64,000 bases of DNA from Filobacillus milosensis. Lineage in GTDB: Bacteria; Bacillota; Bacilli; Bacillales; Alkalibacillaceae. The stretch spans positions 186,001 to 250,000 of the forward strand of contig NZ_SOPW01000003.1 of NCBI RefSeq assembly GCF_004402015.1. The letters are read 5' to 3'. This document shows positions 1 to 9,479 of the stretch, one piece after another; the stretch's first letter is position 1; each line of letters opens with the position of its first letter. The notes beneath the pieces were generated by a model. It was given only the letters and a program-made list of their open reading frames with translations, made no database searches and was not told the origin of the DNA. The translations under genes and the position numbers were made by a program.

Positions 1-1750
1 AATAACCAACTAACCATGAGTCGACTGCATCGTTTGTCGTACCAGTTTTTGCTGCAACTGGTAAGTTACCAACGTTTACTCGTGTACCAGAGCCATGGGT
101 TACCACGTCTTTTAACATATCGGTAATCATATATGCCGTGTAATCACTCATTGCTATGTCTGATTCTGGTTTTACTTCGACTACATTTTGTTCTTCTGGA
201 TAAACAATTTTAGTAACCGCGTGTGGTTCATTATAGATTCCGCTATTACCGAATGCAGCATATGCTCCTGCTAATTGCAATGGATTCACTTGATTGTTAC
301 CACCGATGGAGTCGGAATCATATAAGTTATCAAACGATAAACCTAAACCTTCAGCAAAATTTAGAATCTTTTCTTCTGAATGAGCACTTCTTATTTCATC
401 AAACGTTTTAAAAGCAGGAACGTTGATCGAGTTATAAAGAGCTTCACGCATTGTCATCCATCCACGATAACGGTTATCGAAGTTATTAAGTGTTTTTTGA
501 TTACCATCACTACCGTATTGAATTTCTTCATCTAATAATTGATGATAAGTAGACCATTTTTCAAATTCAATGGCAGGCCCATAATCTAGAATTGGCTTAA
601 TAGTAGACCCGGGTTGTCGACCTTCAGGGTTAATCGCATAGTTCATGCCGCCCCAAATACCTTCTTTATTTCTACCGCCACCAATGGCTAAAATTTCACC
701 TGTTTGTGTATTAATTGCTGATACACCTGCTTGAATTTCTTTATTTTCAAAGTAAATTGGGCTTTCCTTGTCACTTAGTAAAAATTCCAAATGCTTTTGT
801 GCTTCTGGATCTAACGTGGTGTGAATAGTTAGTCCAGCAGAATATACATCAACTTCATCATCTAAATGTTCGCCAGTTTCAATTAATACTTGTTCAATGA
901 AAGCTTCATATGGAATATTAGATTCATAACTATCTTGAACCATGTCTTCAATTTTTACTTGTTTAGCTTCATTAGCTTGTTGTTCAGTAATCTTACCGTG
1001 TTGAACCATTAAATTCAGAACGGTATTACGTCGTTGTTTAGCTAATTCAGGGTCTATAAACGGATTATAAGCATTTGGACGCTGAGGAATACCCGCTAAT
1101 AAAGCAGCCTCAGGTAATGTTAATTCACTTAAATCGCTTTTACCGTAGAAGGCTTCAGATGCCTTTTGTACACCGTAGATATCTTTACCGTATGCGATTA
1201 AATTCAAGTACATCGTGAAGATTTCTTTTTTACTATATTGTTGTTCCAATTTAAATGCTAAATATTGTTCTTGAATTTTACGTTCAATAGATTTTTCACG
1301 TGTAAGGAACGCATTTTTAACCACCTGTTGAGTAATCGTACTAGCTCCTTCAGCGCCAAAACCTTCTTTAAGGTTGGCGATGACAGCTCCACCAATACGT
1401 CTCAAATCAATACCACTGTGTTCAAAGAAACGAACATCTTCTGTTGCGAGAACAGCATCTTCCAGAACTTGTGGAATATCATCATACTGGATACTCTCTC
1501 GCTTTTGTGCTCCTAATTCTGCGATGACATCACCATTACGATCTAAAATAGTCGTTGATAATGGTACTTGTAACTCTTCTGCATTTAATGGTGGTGCATC
1601 TTTGATATAAGAAAATACAATACCAGCAACAATAAACATGCCTAAAGCTCCGATAATAAGTAATGTTATAAGTACTTTTTTCCAGTTTATTTTTTTGTTG
1701 CCCTTAGCAGTTTGCTTTTTTGCTTTACGACTTTTGACGTCTTGACTCAT
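1..1750 (-). CDS. ponA: Class A penicillin-binding protein 1A (partial, C-terminus beyond left edge)
   Basis: Bifunctional peptidoglycan glycosyltransferase/transpeptidase anchored in the membrane. About 583 codons are visible. A short basic cytoplasmic tail and one membrane segment (about residues 25-50) precede the glycosyltransferase domain, which carries EDVRFFEH near residue 105. The transpeptidase domain shows the three serine-acyltransferase motifs: GSTIK near residue 380, SIN downstream, and KTGT near residue 567 close to the window edge. Start ATG at 1750. Its first 26 bases overlap the 3' end of recU, the recU-ponA pairing known from B. subtilis, so the two are probably cotranscribed. 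The C-terminal tail is not visible. Confidence 0.96.
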   Translation of the reverse strand, partial: MSQDVKSRKAKKQTAKGNKKINWKKVLITLLIIGALGMFIVAGIVFSYIKDAPPLNAEELQVPLSTTILDRNGDVIAELGAQKRESIQYDDIPQVLEDAVLATEDVRFFEHSGIDLRRIGGAVIANLKEGFGAEGASTITQQVVKNAFLTREKSIERKIQEQYLAFKLEQQYSKKEIFTMYLNLIAYGKDIYGVQKASEAFYGKSDLSELTLPEAALLAGIPQRPNAYNPFIDPELAKQRRNTVLNLMVQHGKITEQQANEAKQVKIEDMVQDSYESNIPYEAFIEQVLIETGEHLDDEVDVYSAGLTIHTTLDPEAQKHLEFLLSDKESPIYFENKEIQAGVSAINTQTGEILAIGGGRNKEGIWGGMNYAINPEGRQPGSTIKPILDYGPAIEFEKWSTYHQLLDEEIQYGSDGNQKTLNNFDNRYRGWMTMREALYNSINVPAFKTFDEIRSAHSEEKILNFAEGLGLSFDNLYDSDSIGGNNQVNPLQLAGAYAAFGNSGIYNEPHAVTKIVYPEEQNVVEVKPESDIAMSDYTAYMITDMLKDVVTHGSGTRVNVGNLPVAAKTGTTNDAVDSWLVGY

Positions 1751-2357
1751 TATTATCTCCTCCATTGAAGTACACACTATCTAATACTTTTAAATAATCC
1801 ACTTTAGCTTGTAATGTAAAAGGGATTAAATATCCGTGTTCTTTGATGTATTGGTATTGTAACGATTTTCTATTACCCTCAAATTGTTTTTCCCAAACTT
1901 GTATAAATGGACGAATTGGAAGTAAAAAAGTTTCATTATGTTGTTTGAAGCGAATAATAAAGAAGCTAATTCCACCATGCTCTTCAACTTTTTTCATATG
2001 TTGAACCTGATGATCGTGGATGTTTGAAAAAGGAAGAGATGTCTTATTGTTTGTTTGTTTAGCTTCAAAATCTATATATTTTCCTTTATATAGGCCATTA
2101 AAGTCTGTTGTTGAAGGTTGCTGATAATACGCTTCCTTGATGACAGCTGCACTTCTTTTTGGATAGTCCACTTGAACGACTTGTATGGGGGTCGGTTTTT
2201 TATGAATTACTGCTAAATCAGTTACTAAATAATACTTATTCGTTTCTATTATTTCTTTTTCGAGGGTCATTCCCCTTTTACCAAATTGAGTGCTTTGTTT
2301 ATAGGATTGATCATTAATAGGGTTTTTATGTTTGCGACTACCTTTTGGGTACTTCAA
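1725..2357 (-). CDS. recU: Holliday junction resolvase RecU
   Basis: Endonuclease that cleaves Holliday junctions in recombination and chromosome segregation. It has 210 residues, the usual length. The nuclease core shows YIDFEAKQT (near residues 94-102), the E-x-K part of the PD-(D/E)xK active site, and the N-terminal KYPKGSRKHKNP stretch is typical of the family. It starts at a TTG (2357) behind AAGGAGGAAT. Its end overlaps the ponA start, indicating an operon. It is divergent from yppC. Confidence 0.95.
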   Translation of the reverse strand: MKYPKGSRKHKNPINDQSYKQSTQFGKRGMTLEKEIIETNKYYLVTDLAVIHKKPTPIQVVQVDYPKRSAAVIKEAYYQQPSTTDFNGLYKGKYIDFEAKQTNNKTSLPFSNIHDHQVQHMKKVEEHGGISFFIIRFKQHNETFLLPIRPFIQVWEKQFEGNRKSLQYQYIKEHGYLIPFTLQAKVDYLKVLDSVYFNGGDNNESRRQKS

Positions 2358-2449
2358 GTGTATTCCTCCTTACTTTGATAATTATATCAAATTTTAAACA
2401 AAATAGATTTGGATATACTATTACAAAATGATTAAGAAAGGCTGACACC

Positions 2450-3412
2450 ATGATCCCTTTGATTGTTGATTATATAAAAGAACAAACAAAAATACATAAT
2501 CAAAATAATGTTACTAGATCTAAAGCCTATTTGAACTTTTATGAAAAGCATCCAGAAATCAAATGGTCATTTCTGGCCAGTATGGTTTCTAGAAACGCTG
2601 GTTGGAATATGACCGATTTACAAACAGAGCCATATGTACAGTTTTTAAGTGAAGATCGCAGAAAGTCTTTATATTTAACGTATGAAAGTATTAATTGGTA
2701 TATATTCCAAGATGCATACCCTCAATTGTTAATTTATCAGTTATCTATGGAAAAAAACACACCGCTATTCTTTTTGTTAAAGCATTTTTATGTTTCTTCA
2801 TTTATAGAGCAAGAATGGTACCGTTTCTATAGAGAAAAAAATAAAGAACGATTATTATATGCACAAATCATAAATGAACAAAACATTATAGAGTTACCTA
2901 TTATGGAGCACCAACCGTATAAGAACAAAATATTTAGGTCTTTAACTTTCCAAACACAAAATATCGTTGATTATAATGCAGTTTTATTACCAACTGAAAA
3001 TGGTCAATTATACGGCGAATTTGTTTCGCATTTTTTAAATGTTAGTCGCAGAATTGCTATCGGTAAAAAAATAGCCAATATCTTATTTTATCCATATCTA
3101 TATCCTCGATTTTTATCTTTTGCCAGACGCGTTGCAATAAGTGGAAGTCGTAAGGAGTATGAACAATTTACTGAAGAGAAGCTTATACATTCTAATCCTT
3201 TGAAGGATTTTTACAGAAACACACAGCACCATATGACAGATTATAAAGGAGACTGGTCAAGCTACACAAAAATCAAGAAAAAGTGGTGGAAAGAAGAGAA
3301 CATAGAGCAGATCGTACCGATTAATAGTGAGTTTTACCAGAAGCGTAAATGGCTTAAACAGTTAAGTACGATTAAATCTTCAATTAAGCATGAATCTGTC
3401 GAAAAAAGTTAA
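2450..3412 (+). CDS. yppC: YppC-like DUF2515 protein
   Basis: A 320-residue cytosolic protein resembling the DUF2515/YppC family, whose biochemical role is unknown. The N-terminal half contains the family-like stretch KWSFLASMVSRNAGWNMTDL. It is rich in aromatic and basic residues, with no signal peptide. Start ATG at 2450 behind AGAAAGGCTGACACC. It is divergent from recU, exactly as yppC lies beside recU in B. subtilis, and position supports the name. Function is not inferred. Confidence 0.85.
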   Translation: MIPLIVDYIKEQTKIHNQNNVTRSKAYLNFYEKHPEIKWSFLASMVSRNAGWNMTDLQTEPYVQFLSEDRRKSLYLTYESINWYIFQDAYPQLLIYQLSMEKNTPLFFLLKHFYVSSFIEQEWYRFYREKNKERLLYAQIINEQNIIELPIMEHQPYKNKIFRSLTFQTQNIVDYNAVLLPTENGQLYGEFVSHFLNVSRRIAIGKKIANILFYPYLYPRFLSFARRVAISGSRKEYEQFTEEKLIHSNPLKDFYRNTQHHMTDYKGDWSSYTKIKKKWWKEENIEQIVPINSEFYQKRKWLKQLSTIKSSIKHESVEKS

Positions 3413-3510
3413 ACGTTAAGAACATTTGTAATATCTCTTCTTTGTTTGTCGTTCGTGAAGGATATTGAATTTGCTATGGCAAATTAATTTAGGCAAGGAG
3501 GAGATGGGCA

Positions 3511-3627
3511 ATGAAGTATCCAAGTAATAAGGAGTATTTATTAGAATCATTACAAAGGTTGGAAATTGAGTTAGAACATTTGAAAAGACGGATGCAACTT
3601 GTAAACCCAGATTTAAAAAAGAAATAA
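3511..3627 (+). CDS. Small protein, 38 residues (possible YppD-like)
   Basis: A short frame with a strong ribosome site (GCAAGGAGGAGA) 6-10 bases before its ATG. The product is highly charged and probably one amphipathic helix or coiled coil (SLQRLEIELEHLKRRMQ). It sits between yppC and yppE, where B. subtilis has yppD. The position and ribosome site support a real gene, but homology could not be verified. Confidence 0.6.
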   Translation: MKYPSNKEYLLESLQRLEIELEHLKRRMQLVNPDLKKK

Positions 3628-3681
3628 TAGCATACCGCAAAAATTCATGATAAAGTAGATTTGAAGGCAAGGTGAAACAAA

Positions 3682-4035
3682 ATGAATGAATTTTTGCGTT
3701 TAACCGAAGACATACTTAAAAATGATTTGGAAACTTTGTATGATAAATATATGAATGGAAGAAAATTTGATCGTAAAAATTATGATGATTTTAATTTAAT
3801 GAAGGAAGAAACTTCACCTATTTTTGATAAAATAGAGCAATGGGAACAGGATGCTAATGCAATTGTTCATAAACTTCCATTATTTCCAAATCAAATCAAA
3901 AACACAAAAGACAACTTAGAAATAATGATTTTACACAGTTACTTTCATGATGTTAGAAAAAAACGTTTTATGGAGTTATATCAATCGGTTAAATATAATT
4001 TAAATATTATTATGGATGAAACTGGTTTAGAATAG
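3682..4035 (+). CDS. yppE: YppE-like DUF1798 protein
   Basis: A 117-residue, mostly helical cytosolic protein matching the YppE/DUF1798 family, of unknown function. It is acidic, with an internal EQWEQDANAIV segment and a C-terminal YFHDVRKKRFMELYQSVKYN segment typical of the family. ATG at 3682 follows AAGGTGA. It lies 12 bases before cdd and probably shares its transcript. Confidence 0.8.
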   Translation: MNEFLRLTEDILKNDLETLYDKYMNGRKFDRKNYDDFNLMKEETSPIFDKIEQWEQDANAIVHKLPLFPNQIKNTKDNLEIMILHSYFHDVRKKRFMELYQSVKYNLNIIMDETGLE

Positions 4036-4047
4036 GGGAGAACATAC

Positions 4048-4458
4048 ATGAATCGCGAAGAATTAGTTAAACAAGCAACCGATATGTTAAATGAGGCATA
4101 CGTGCCATATTCCAAATTCCCTGTGGGAGCTGCTTTGTTAACAAAAGAAGGTAAAGTATATAGAGGGTGTAATATTGAAAACGCTGCATATCCAGTGACA
4201 TGTTGTGCAGAACGTGTGGCAATTTTTAAAGCGATTTCTGAAGGAGAGCGAGAGTTTAAGGCTTTGGCTGTCATCGCGAAAACGAATCGTCCAGTGCCGC
4301 CATGCGGATCGTGCAGACAGGTTATGAGTGAGTTTTTCGATGAAAAAATGCCTGTATATATTTCTAATAAAGATCAGGAAATAAAGGAAGTTCAGGTTAA
4401 AGATTTATTGCCTTTTTCTTTTAATCAGCAAGATTTAGCAGAAGGACAAAACAACTGA
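4048..4458 (+). CDS. cdd: Cytidine deaminase
   Basis: Zinc hydrolase converting cytidine/deoxycytidine to uridine/deoxyuridine in pyrimidine salvage. It has 136 residues, as in the tetrameric Bacillus enzyme. Zinc ligands are Cys53, Cys86 and Cys89, with the catalytic Glu55 in CCAERVA and the second motif in PPCGSCRQV. ATG at 4048 behind AGGGGAGA. A clear terminator follows at 4482-4509. Confidence 0.96.
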   Translation: MNREELVKQATDMLNEAYVPYSKFPVGAALLTKEGKVYRGCNIENAAYPVTCCAERVAIFKAISEGEREFKALAVIAKTNRPVPPCGSCRQVMSEFFDEKMPVYISNKDQEIKEVQVKDLLPFSFNQQDLAEGQNN

Positions 4459-4481
4459 TAAACAATTTTTAAGTCTAGAGT

Positions 4482-4509
4482 AAGGGCTAGTACAAACTAG
4501 CCCTTTTTT
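4482..4509 (+). terminator. Rho-independent terminator after cdd
   Basis: AAGGGCTAG and CTAGCCCTT form a 9-bp stem with a 6-nt loop, followed by a run of T. Confidence 0.92.
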
Positions 4510-4524
4510 TGATATACTAATAAT

Positions 4525-5079
4525 ATGAGTATTAAATCATTAGCAATTACTGGTTATAAACCACATGAACTGAATATATTTAGTGATAAGGACGATAAGG
4601 TAACCATTATTAAAGAAAGTCTCAAACGTAGGTTGACTAATTTATTGGAAGAAGGGTTAGAGTGGGTGGTCGTATCAGGTCAACAAGGTGTTGAAACTTG
4701 GGCATTTGATGTGGTACAAGAACTAAAAGGGAGCTTTCATGTTAAAATAGCTTTAATACCACCTTTTATTGATCAGGAGAAAATCTGGAATGAGGATAAA
4801 CAAACTGTATATCAAAGGTTAATTGAGCAAGCAGATTTTTACCAGCCTTTATCTAATAAAACTTATGAAAATCCTAAACAGTATTTTATAAAGAATAAAT
4901 GGATGATTGAAAAGACTGACGCTTGTTTACTTTTATATGAAGAAGAGTTTGGTGGTTCGCCTAAATATTTTTATGAATTGGTATTAAAATATCAAGAGAA
5001 ATTTCATTATGATATGATCATAATCAATTCATTTGATTTAGATGACTTAGCACGTGATATGCAAGAGTGGAATGAATAA
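4525..5079 (+). CDS. ypsA: YpsA-like SLOG-family protein (DUF1273)
   Basis: A 184-residue Rossmann-like protein of the YpsA/DUF1273 family (SLOG superfamily, thought to bind nucleotide-derived ligands; YpsA is linked to cell division in Bacillus and Staphylococcus). Supporting stretches are the N-terminal LAITGYKPHELNIF, the central VVSGQQGVETWAFDVV and the C-terminal CLLLYEEEFGGSPKYF. It lies 23 bases before gpsB, the conserved ypsA-gpsB pair, implying joint expression. Confidence 0.92.
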   Translation: MSIKSLAITGYKPHELNIFSDKDDKVTIIKESLKRRLTNLLEEGLEWVVVSGQQGVETWAFDVVQELKGSFHVKIALIPPFIDQEKIWNEDKQTVYQRLIEQADFYQPLSNKTYENPKQYFIKNKWMIEKTDACLLLYEEEFGGSPKYFYELVLKYQEKFHYDMIIINSFDLDDLARDMQEWNE

Positions 5080-5102
5080 CTCTATAGCAAGGAGGATTTT
5101 AT

Positions 5103-5402
5103 ATGAAAATCAATTTTACAAGTCAAGAGATATTGGACAAGGAGTTTAAAACAACAATTAGAGGTTATAATCAAGATGAGGTAGATGAATTCTTAGATTT
5201 GATCATTCAGGATTATGAAGCGTTGCATAAAGAAATCGCTCAGCTAAGAGATGAGAATAAACGTTTGAAATCCACAACTAGACCTCATGCGACATCAAAT
5301 TCAAACCAAACGCAACAGAGAGGTCAAATTAATTACGATGTATTACAAAGGTTATCAAACCTGGAAAAAGCCGTTTTTGGTAAAAGATATTCCGATCAAT
5401 AA
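5103..5402 (+). CDS. gpsB: Cell-cycle protein GpsB
   Basis: DivIVA-like adaptor that shuttles PBP1 between side wall and septum. It has 99 residues. The N-terminal lipid-binding/coiled-coil module ([20 protein letters not shown], then [19 protein letters not shown]) is followed by a polar linker and a C-terminal trimerisation helix ([16 protein letters not shown]). Ribosome site AAGGAGG lies just upstream of ATG 5103. It stands between ypsA and rnpB as in B. subtilis. Confidence 0.95.
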   Translation: MKINFTSQEILDKEFKTTIRGYNQDEVDEFLDLIIQDYEALHKEIAQLRDENKRLKSTTRPHATSNSNQTQQRGQINYDVLQRLSNLEKAVFGKRYSDQ

Positions 5403-5475
5403 TTGTTAATCATTTCTAGTGTTTTAAGGGAAAGATTATGTTACAATCTATAATTCAGGCATAAATAAAGTGATT

Positions 5476-5865
5476 GTAAGTGTTTTGAGTAACCGCTCAA
5501 TTTTTATTGAGAGGAAAGTCCATGCTCACACAAGCTGAGATGCTTGTAGTGTTCGTGCTTGACGAAACCATAAGTCAAGGTAGCTATTATGATAGCTAAC
5601 GGCAGGGAAGCAATCTAAGTCGTAAGATATGATTGTGAAACCTTTAAAGTGCCACAGAGACGAGTTTGATTGGAAACAATCAAAGTGGAACGCGGTAAAC
5701 CCCACGAGTGAGCAACCCAAAAATATGGTAGGGGCACTTTCTGCAGGGAAATGAACCAAGCAGAAAGACAAGTTTAACTTGTAGATAGATGGTTACTGCC
5801 GGAGTACGAGGTTGACCACCGTTTGCAGTACTAAGGTACAGAACATGGCTTATAAAAACACTTGC
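5476..5865 (+). ncRNA. rnpB: RNase P RNA, type B
   Basis: Catalytic RNA of ribonuclease P, which matures tRNA 5' ends. Conserved blocks are present in order: GAGGAAAGTCCATGCTC, GCTGAGATGCTTGTAGTGTT, GTGCCACAGAGACG, GGAACGCGGTAAACCCCACG, ATGGTAGGGGCAC, GAAATGAAC, GGAGTACGAGG, and ACTAAGGTACAGAACATGGC. The outer helix P1 pairs GTAAGTGTTTT (5476-5486) with AAAACACTTGC (ending 5865), and this sets the ends. Helices match the Bacillus (type B) form. It sits between gpsB and ypsC as in B. subtilis. Confidence 0.96.
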
Positions 5866-5930
5866 AGGTCACATTTTATTTATGCCTTACATAATATAAG
5901 CAGCTTAGTTTTTCGAAAGGAATGGAAACG

Positions 5931-7061
5931 TTGTCACAACCAATAAAATTAATCGCAACAGCAGCAATGGGTCTTGAATCACTCGTAAAGAATGAAGTTA
6001 TAAAACTTGGTTATGAGAATGTACAAACTGAAAATGGGCGAATTATTTACGATGCAGATTTATCAGGCATAGCTAGAAGTAATTTATGGCTACGTACTGC
6101 TGATCGTGTCAAACTACTCATGGGCGAGTTTGAAGCATACTCTTTTGAAGAACTATTTGAACAAACAAAAGCTTTACCGTGGGAAGAATGGATCTCTAAA
6201 GATGGGTTTATTCATGTTGTCGGTAAATCACATAAATCAAAACTATATTCCGTACCCGACTGCCAATCAATTGTAAAGAAAGCTATTGTTTCACGTTTGC
6301 AACAGGCGCATAATTTACAATCTCGATTAAAAGAGACTGGGGCAAGGTATAAAGTAGAAGTTGCTATTCTAAAAGACAAGGTAACATTATCCTTGGATAC
6401 CTCTGGTTCTGGATTACATAAAAGAGGCTATCGTGTTGGACAAGGGGATGCCCCACTGAAAGAAACGTTAGCAGCTGCGTTAGTTCAATTAACTAATTGG
6501 ACACCAGATTATCCTTTAGTTGACCCTTTTACCGGATCAGGAACCATTCCAATTGAAGCTGCACTTATAGGACAAAATATTGCACCAGGCTTTAACCGTG
6601 AATTTTCAGCTGAAGAATGGGATGTTATTCCATCAAATGTTTGGGAAAAAGCATTAGAAGAAGCAGAGGACTTAGCAAATTATGAGCAGCCTTTAGATAT
6701 CACAGGCTCAGATATTAGTCATGAAGCAGTGGAAATGTCAAAACAAAATGCAATGGAAGCAGGTCTTGCTGATTTAATTTCATGGAAACAAATGCAGGTT
6801 AAAGATTTTGTACCAAAGTCTGAAAAAGGTTACTTAATCGGAAACCCACCATATGGAGAACGTTTAAGCGATCAACAAACAGTAGAAGAAATATATAAAA
6901 ATCTTGGTGAAATTATGGCTTCTTACCCTAAGTGGAGTGTCTATATTATGACATCATATAATGATTTTGAAAGTAAATTTGGTAAGAAAGCCACTAAGAA
7001 ACGCAAGTTATTTAATGGTTTTATCAAAACTGACTACTATCAGTACTTTGGTAAGAAATAA
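5931..7061 (+). CDS. ypsC: THUMP-domain class I SAM methyltransferase (YpsC/RlmL-like, 23S rRNA N2-G)
   Basis: Likely 23S rRNA guanine-N2 methyltransferase. An N-terminal ferredoxin-like plus THUMP RNA-binding region (about residues 1-155) precedes a Rossmann methylase domain with the SAM-binding DPFTGSGTIPIEAA and the catalytic GNPPYGERL motif (NPPY type, for exocyclic amino groups). Start choice: an ATG at 5922 touches the ribosome site GAAAGGAA, whereas TTG at 5931 is 8-9 bases from it, so TTG is preferred (376 residues). Confidence 0.9.
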   Translation: MSQPIKLIATAAMGLESLVKNEVIKLGYENVQTENGRIIYDADLSGIARSNLWLRTADRVKLLMGEFEAYSFEELFEQTKALPWEEWISKDGFIHVVGKSHKSKLYSVPDCQSIVKKAIVSRLQQAHNLQSRLKETGARYKVEVAILKDKVTLSLDTSGSGLHKRGYRVGQGDAPLKETLAAALVQLTNWTPDYPLVDPFTGSGTIPIEAALIGQNIAPGFNREFSAEEWDVIPSNVWEKALEEAEDLANYEQPLDITGSDISHEAVEMSKQNAMEAGLADLISWKQMQVKDFVPKSEKGYLIGNPPYGERLSDQQTVEEIYKNLGEIMASYPKWSVYIMTSYNDFESKFGKKATKKRKLFNGFIKTDYYQYFGKK

Positions 7062-7079
7062 TTTAAGGGGAGAATTTAA

Positions 7080-8579
7080 ATGGGGAATACTTACACTAAT
7101 TTGGAGCAAGAATTTTTGGAATATTATAAACAAATAGAATCTTATTCAGAAGCCATTAAATTAATGGCGTGGGATCTTCGTACAAAAGCCCCTAAAAAAG
7201 GTGCCCAAAGACGATCTGAGACATTATCATTATTGTCTCAAAAAACACATGAATTAAAAACTTCTGATCATATGAAGAAATTTATTGATGAGTTGAAAAA
7301 CGCGGATAACCCAGTCATACGACGTTCAATTGAATTAGTTGAAAAAGAATATAATCTTTCTAAAAAAATACCGTTGAATGAATATAAAGAATTTGTTGAA
7401 TTAACATCTCAAGCTGAAACAGTCTGGGCAGAAGCTCGTGAAAAGTCAGATTTTGAAATGTTCCGCCCTTATCTGGAGAAAATAGTTGCATTTAATATTA
7501 AATTTGCAGAGTACTGGGGTTATAAAGAAAATCGTTACGATGCGCTTCTTGATAATTTTGAACCAGGAGTTACTGTAAAAACATTGGATCAAGTCTTTCC
7601 TAAATTAAGAGATGATTTATCGAAATTAATTCAAAAGGTAAGTAATTCATCTGACAAACCGAATACAGAACAAATCCTAGCTCATTTTCCTAAAGAAAAG
7701 CAAGAGGAATTTTCTTTAAAAGTGCTTGAGAAAATGGGTTATGATTTTGAAGCTGGTCGTTTAGACGAAACTGTACACCCTTTTGCGATTAATGTTAATC
7801 ATGATGATGTACGTGTCACGACTAGATATGACGAGAATGACTTCCGTACAGCTGTGTTCGGTACAGTACATGAAGGCGGTCACGCTTTATACGAACAAGG
7901 GCTGGATAAAGATCTATATGACACGCCAGTTTGTGAAGCTATATCCATGGGAATTCATGAATCACAATCTCTATTCTGGGAGAACTTTGTAGGGCGCAAC
8001 AAAGCATTTTGGGAATCATATTATGATCTATTTTTTGAGTATGCTCCAGAATCATTTAAAAATATTCCAATAGATCAATTTTATCGTTCTATTAATGAAG
8101 TTAAACCTTCATTCATTAGAATTGAAGCAGATGAAATGACCTACCCACTTCACATAATGATTCGTTATGAACTTGAAAAAGGACTAATAAATGAAGAGAT
8201 AGAAGTTAAAGATCTTCCTCAACTATGGAACGACAAAATGGAAGAATATCTTGGAATACGACCTGATAATGATGCAGACGGAGTATTACAGGATGTCCAT
8301 TGGTCTGGTGGAGACTTTGGGTATTTCCCTTCATACGCGCTTGGATATATGTATGGAGCTCAATTAAAAACTGCAATGGACCAAGAGGTCAACATTGATC
8401 AAGCAATAAAAAATGATGACTTATCACCAATAAAAAGTTGGTTAAATGAACATATTCATCAAAAAGGTAGCATGAAACAGCCACTGGAATTACTAAATGA
8501 GGTAACAGGTGAAGGATTAAACCCTAATCATTTAATTAATTATTTAGAAGAGAAGTATGGAAAAATTTATAATTGGTAG
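7080..8579 (+). CDS. ypwA: M32-family metallocarboxypeptidase (YpwA-like)
   Basis: Zinc carboxypeptidase removing C-terminal residues from peptides in the cytosol. It has 499 residues, standard for family M32. The HEGGH zinc motif (HExxH form) lies near residue 264 in GTVHEGGHALYEQG, with the third ligand region in SMGIHESQSLFWEN. The family signature IRIEADEMTYPLHI is present. It follows ypsC by 18 bases with ribosome site AAGGGGAGA, so is probably cotranscribed. A terminator follows. Confidence 0.94.
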   Translation: MGNTYTNLEQEFLEYYKQIESYSEAIKLMAWDLRTKAPKKGAQRRSETLSLLSQKTHELKTSDHMKKFIDELKNADNPVIRRSIELVEKEYNLSKKIPLNEYKEFVELTSQAETVWAEAREKSDFEMFRPYLEKIVAFNIKFAEYWGYKENRYDALLDNFEPGVTVKTLDQVFPKLRDDLSKLIQKVSNSSDKPNTEQILAHFPKEKQEEFSLKVLEKMGYDFEAGRLDETVHPFAINVNHDDVRVTTRYDENDFRTAVFGTVHEGGHALYEQGLDKDLYDTPVCEAISMGIHESQSLFWENFVGRNKAFWESYYDLFFEYAPESFKNIPIDQFYRSINEVKPSFIRIEADEMTYPLHIMIRYELEKGLINEEIEVKDLPQLWNDKMEEYLGIRPDNDADGVLQDVHWSGGDFGYFPSYALGYMYGAQLKTAMDQEVNIDQAIKNDDLSPIKSWLNEHIHQKGSMKQPLELLNEVTGEGLNPNHLINYLEEKYGKIYNW

Positions 8580-8586
8580 TAAACAG

Positions 8587-8617
8587 AAGGCTATTCGACT
8601 TAATGAATAGTCTTCTT
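8587..8617 (+). terminator. Terminator after the M32 carboxypeptidase
   Basis: GGCTATTC pairs with GAATAGTC around an 8-nt loop and is followed by TTCTTT. The T-run is imperfect. Confidence 0.7.
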
Positions 8618-8645
8618 TAGCATTCTTTATTTAGGAGGTAATATT

Positions 8646-9425
8646 ATGGAATCTTATTTACCATCATTTTCTTTAAAAGGTAAAACAGCAGTAATAACTG
8701 GCGCAACTAAAGGTATAGGAAGGGCAATCGCTTTTTCATATGCAGAATCAGGTGCCAACGTTATTCTGATTGCCAGATCAGAAAAAGATTTAGTAAATAC
8801 TGTAGAAACAATTAAAAACAATTTTGATGTTAGTGCAGATTATATTGTGGCATCAGTATCAGAGTTGGATAAAATCACTAACCAATTAGAAGAAAAAACA
8901 TCGGATAGTGGTATTGATATTTTAGTTAATAACGCTGGAATGAACATTCGAAGTGAAGCTTTGAATGTTACAGAAGAAGAGTGGCAACAAATTATTGATA
9001 CTAATATGAAAAGTGCCTTGTTTCTATCAAAATATGTTGCTAAAAACATGATAAAGAATAAAACTAAGGGTAAAATTATTTCGATCTCATCAGTTGCTGG
9101 TCAAACCGCTTTAAGAACGGGTGTTGTTTATGCTATGACCAAAGCAGCGATTATACAAATGACAAAGACACTATCATTAGAATGGGGTAAGTACGGGATT
9201 AATGTTAATGCGATTGGCCCATGGTATTTTCCTACTGCGTTAACTGAAAAACTATTAGAGAATGAACAATATGTTCAAGATATTGTTGAACGAACACCTA
9301 TGCAAAGAATTGGAATGCTTGAAGAAATAGCTGGACCAGCAGTTTTCTTGGCATCTGATGCAAGTAATTATATGACTGGACAAACATTGATGGTAGATGG
9401 CGGAATGACTATTTACGGTTTTTAA
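8646..9425 (+). CDS. SDR-family NAD(P)-dependent oxidoreductase
   Basis: A classical short-chain dehydrogenase/reductase of 259 residues. The cofactor-binding TGATKGIG is at about residues 18-25, NNAG in ILVNNAGMN near residue 98, and the catalytic YxxxK in YAMTK near residue 160, preceded by the serine in SISSVAG. The C-terminal MTGQTLMVDGG resembles glucose/gluconate dehydrogenase-like SDRs. Substrate cannot be read from sequence. Ribosome site AGGAGG precedes the ATG. It is followed by the polyketide synthase gene 54 bases later, and a shared pathway is possible but unproven. Confidence 0.92.
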   Translation: MESYLPSFSLKGKTAVITGATKGIGRAIAFSYAESGANVILIARSEKDLVNTVETIKNNFDVSADYIVASVSELDKITNQLEEKTSDSGIDILVNNAGMNIRSEALNVTEEEWQQIIDTNMKSALFLSKYVAKNMIKNKTKGKIISISSVAGQTALRTGVVYAMTKAAIIQMTKTLSLEWGKYGINVNAIGPWYFPTALTEKLLENEQYVQDIVERTPMQRIGMLEEIAGPAVFLASDASNYMTGQTLMVDGGMTIYGF

Positions 9426-9479
9426 TAAGAATAGAGTAATAAAACAGAGGACAAACTAAATAAAAAAGGATGTCTTTCT

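Noticed and set aside
5526-5771. 81-residue minus-strand frame
   Set aside because: It lies wholly inside the RNase P RNA gene.
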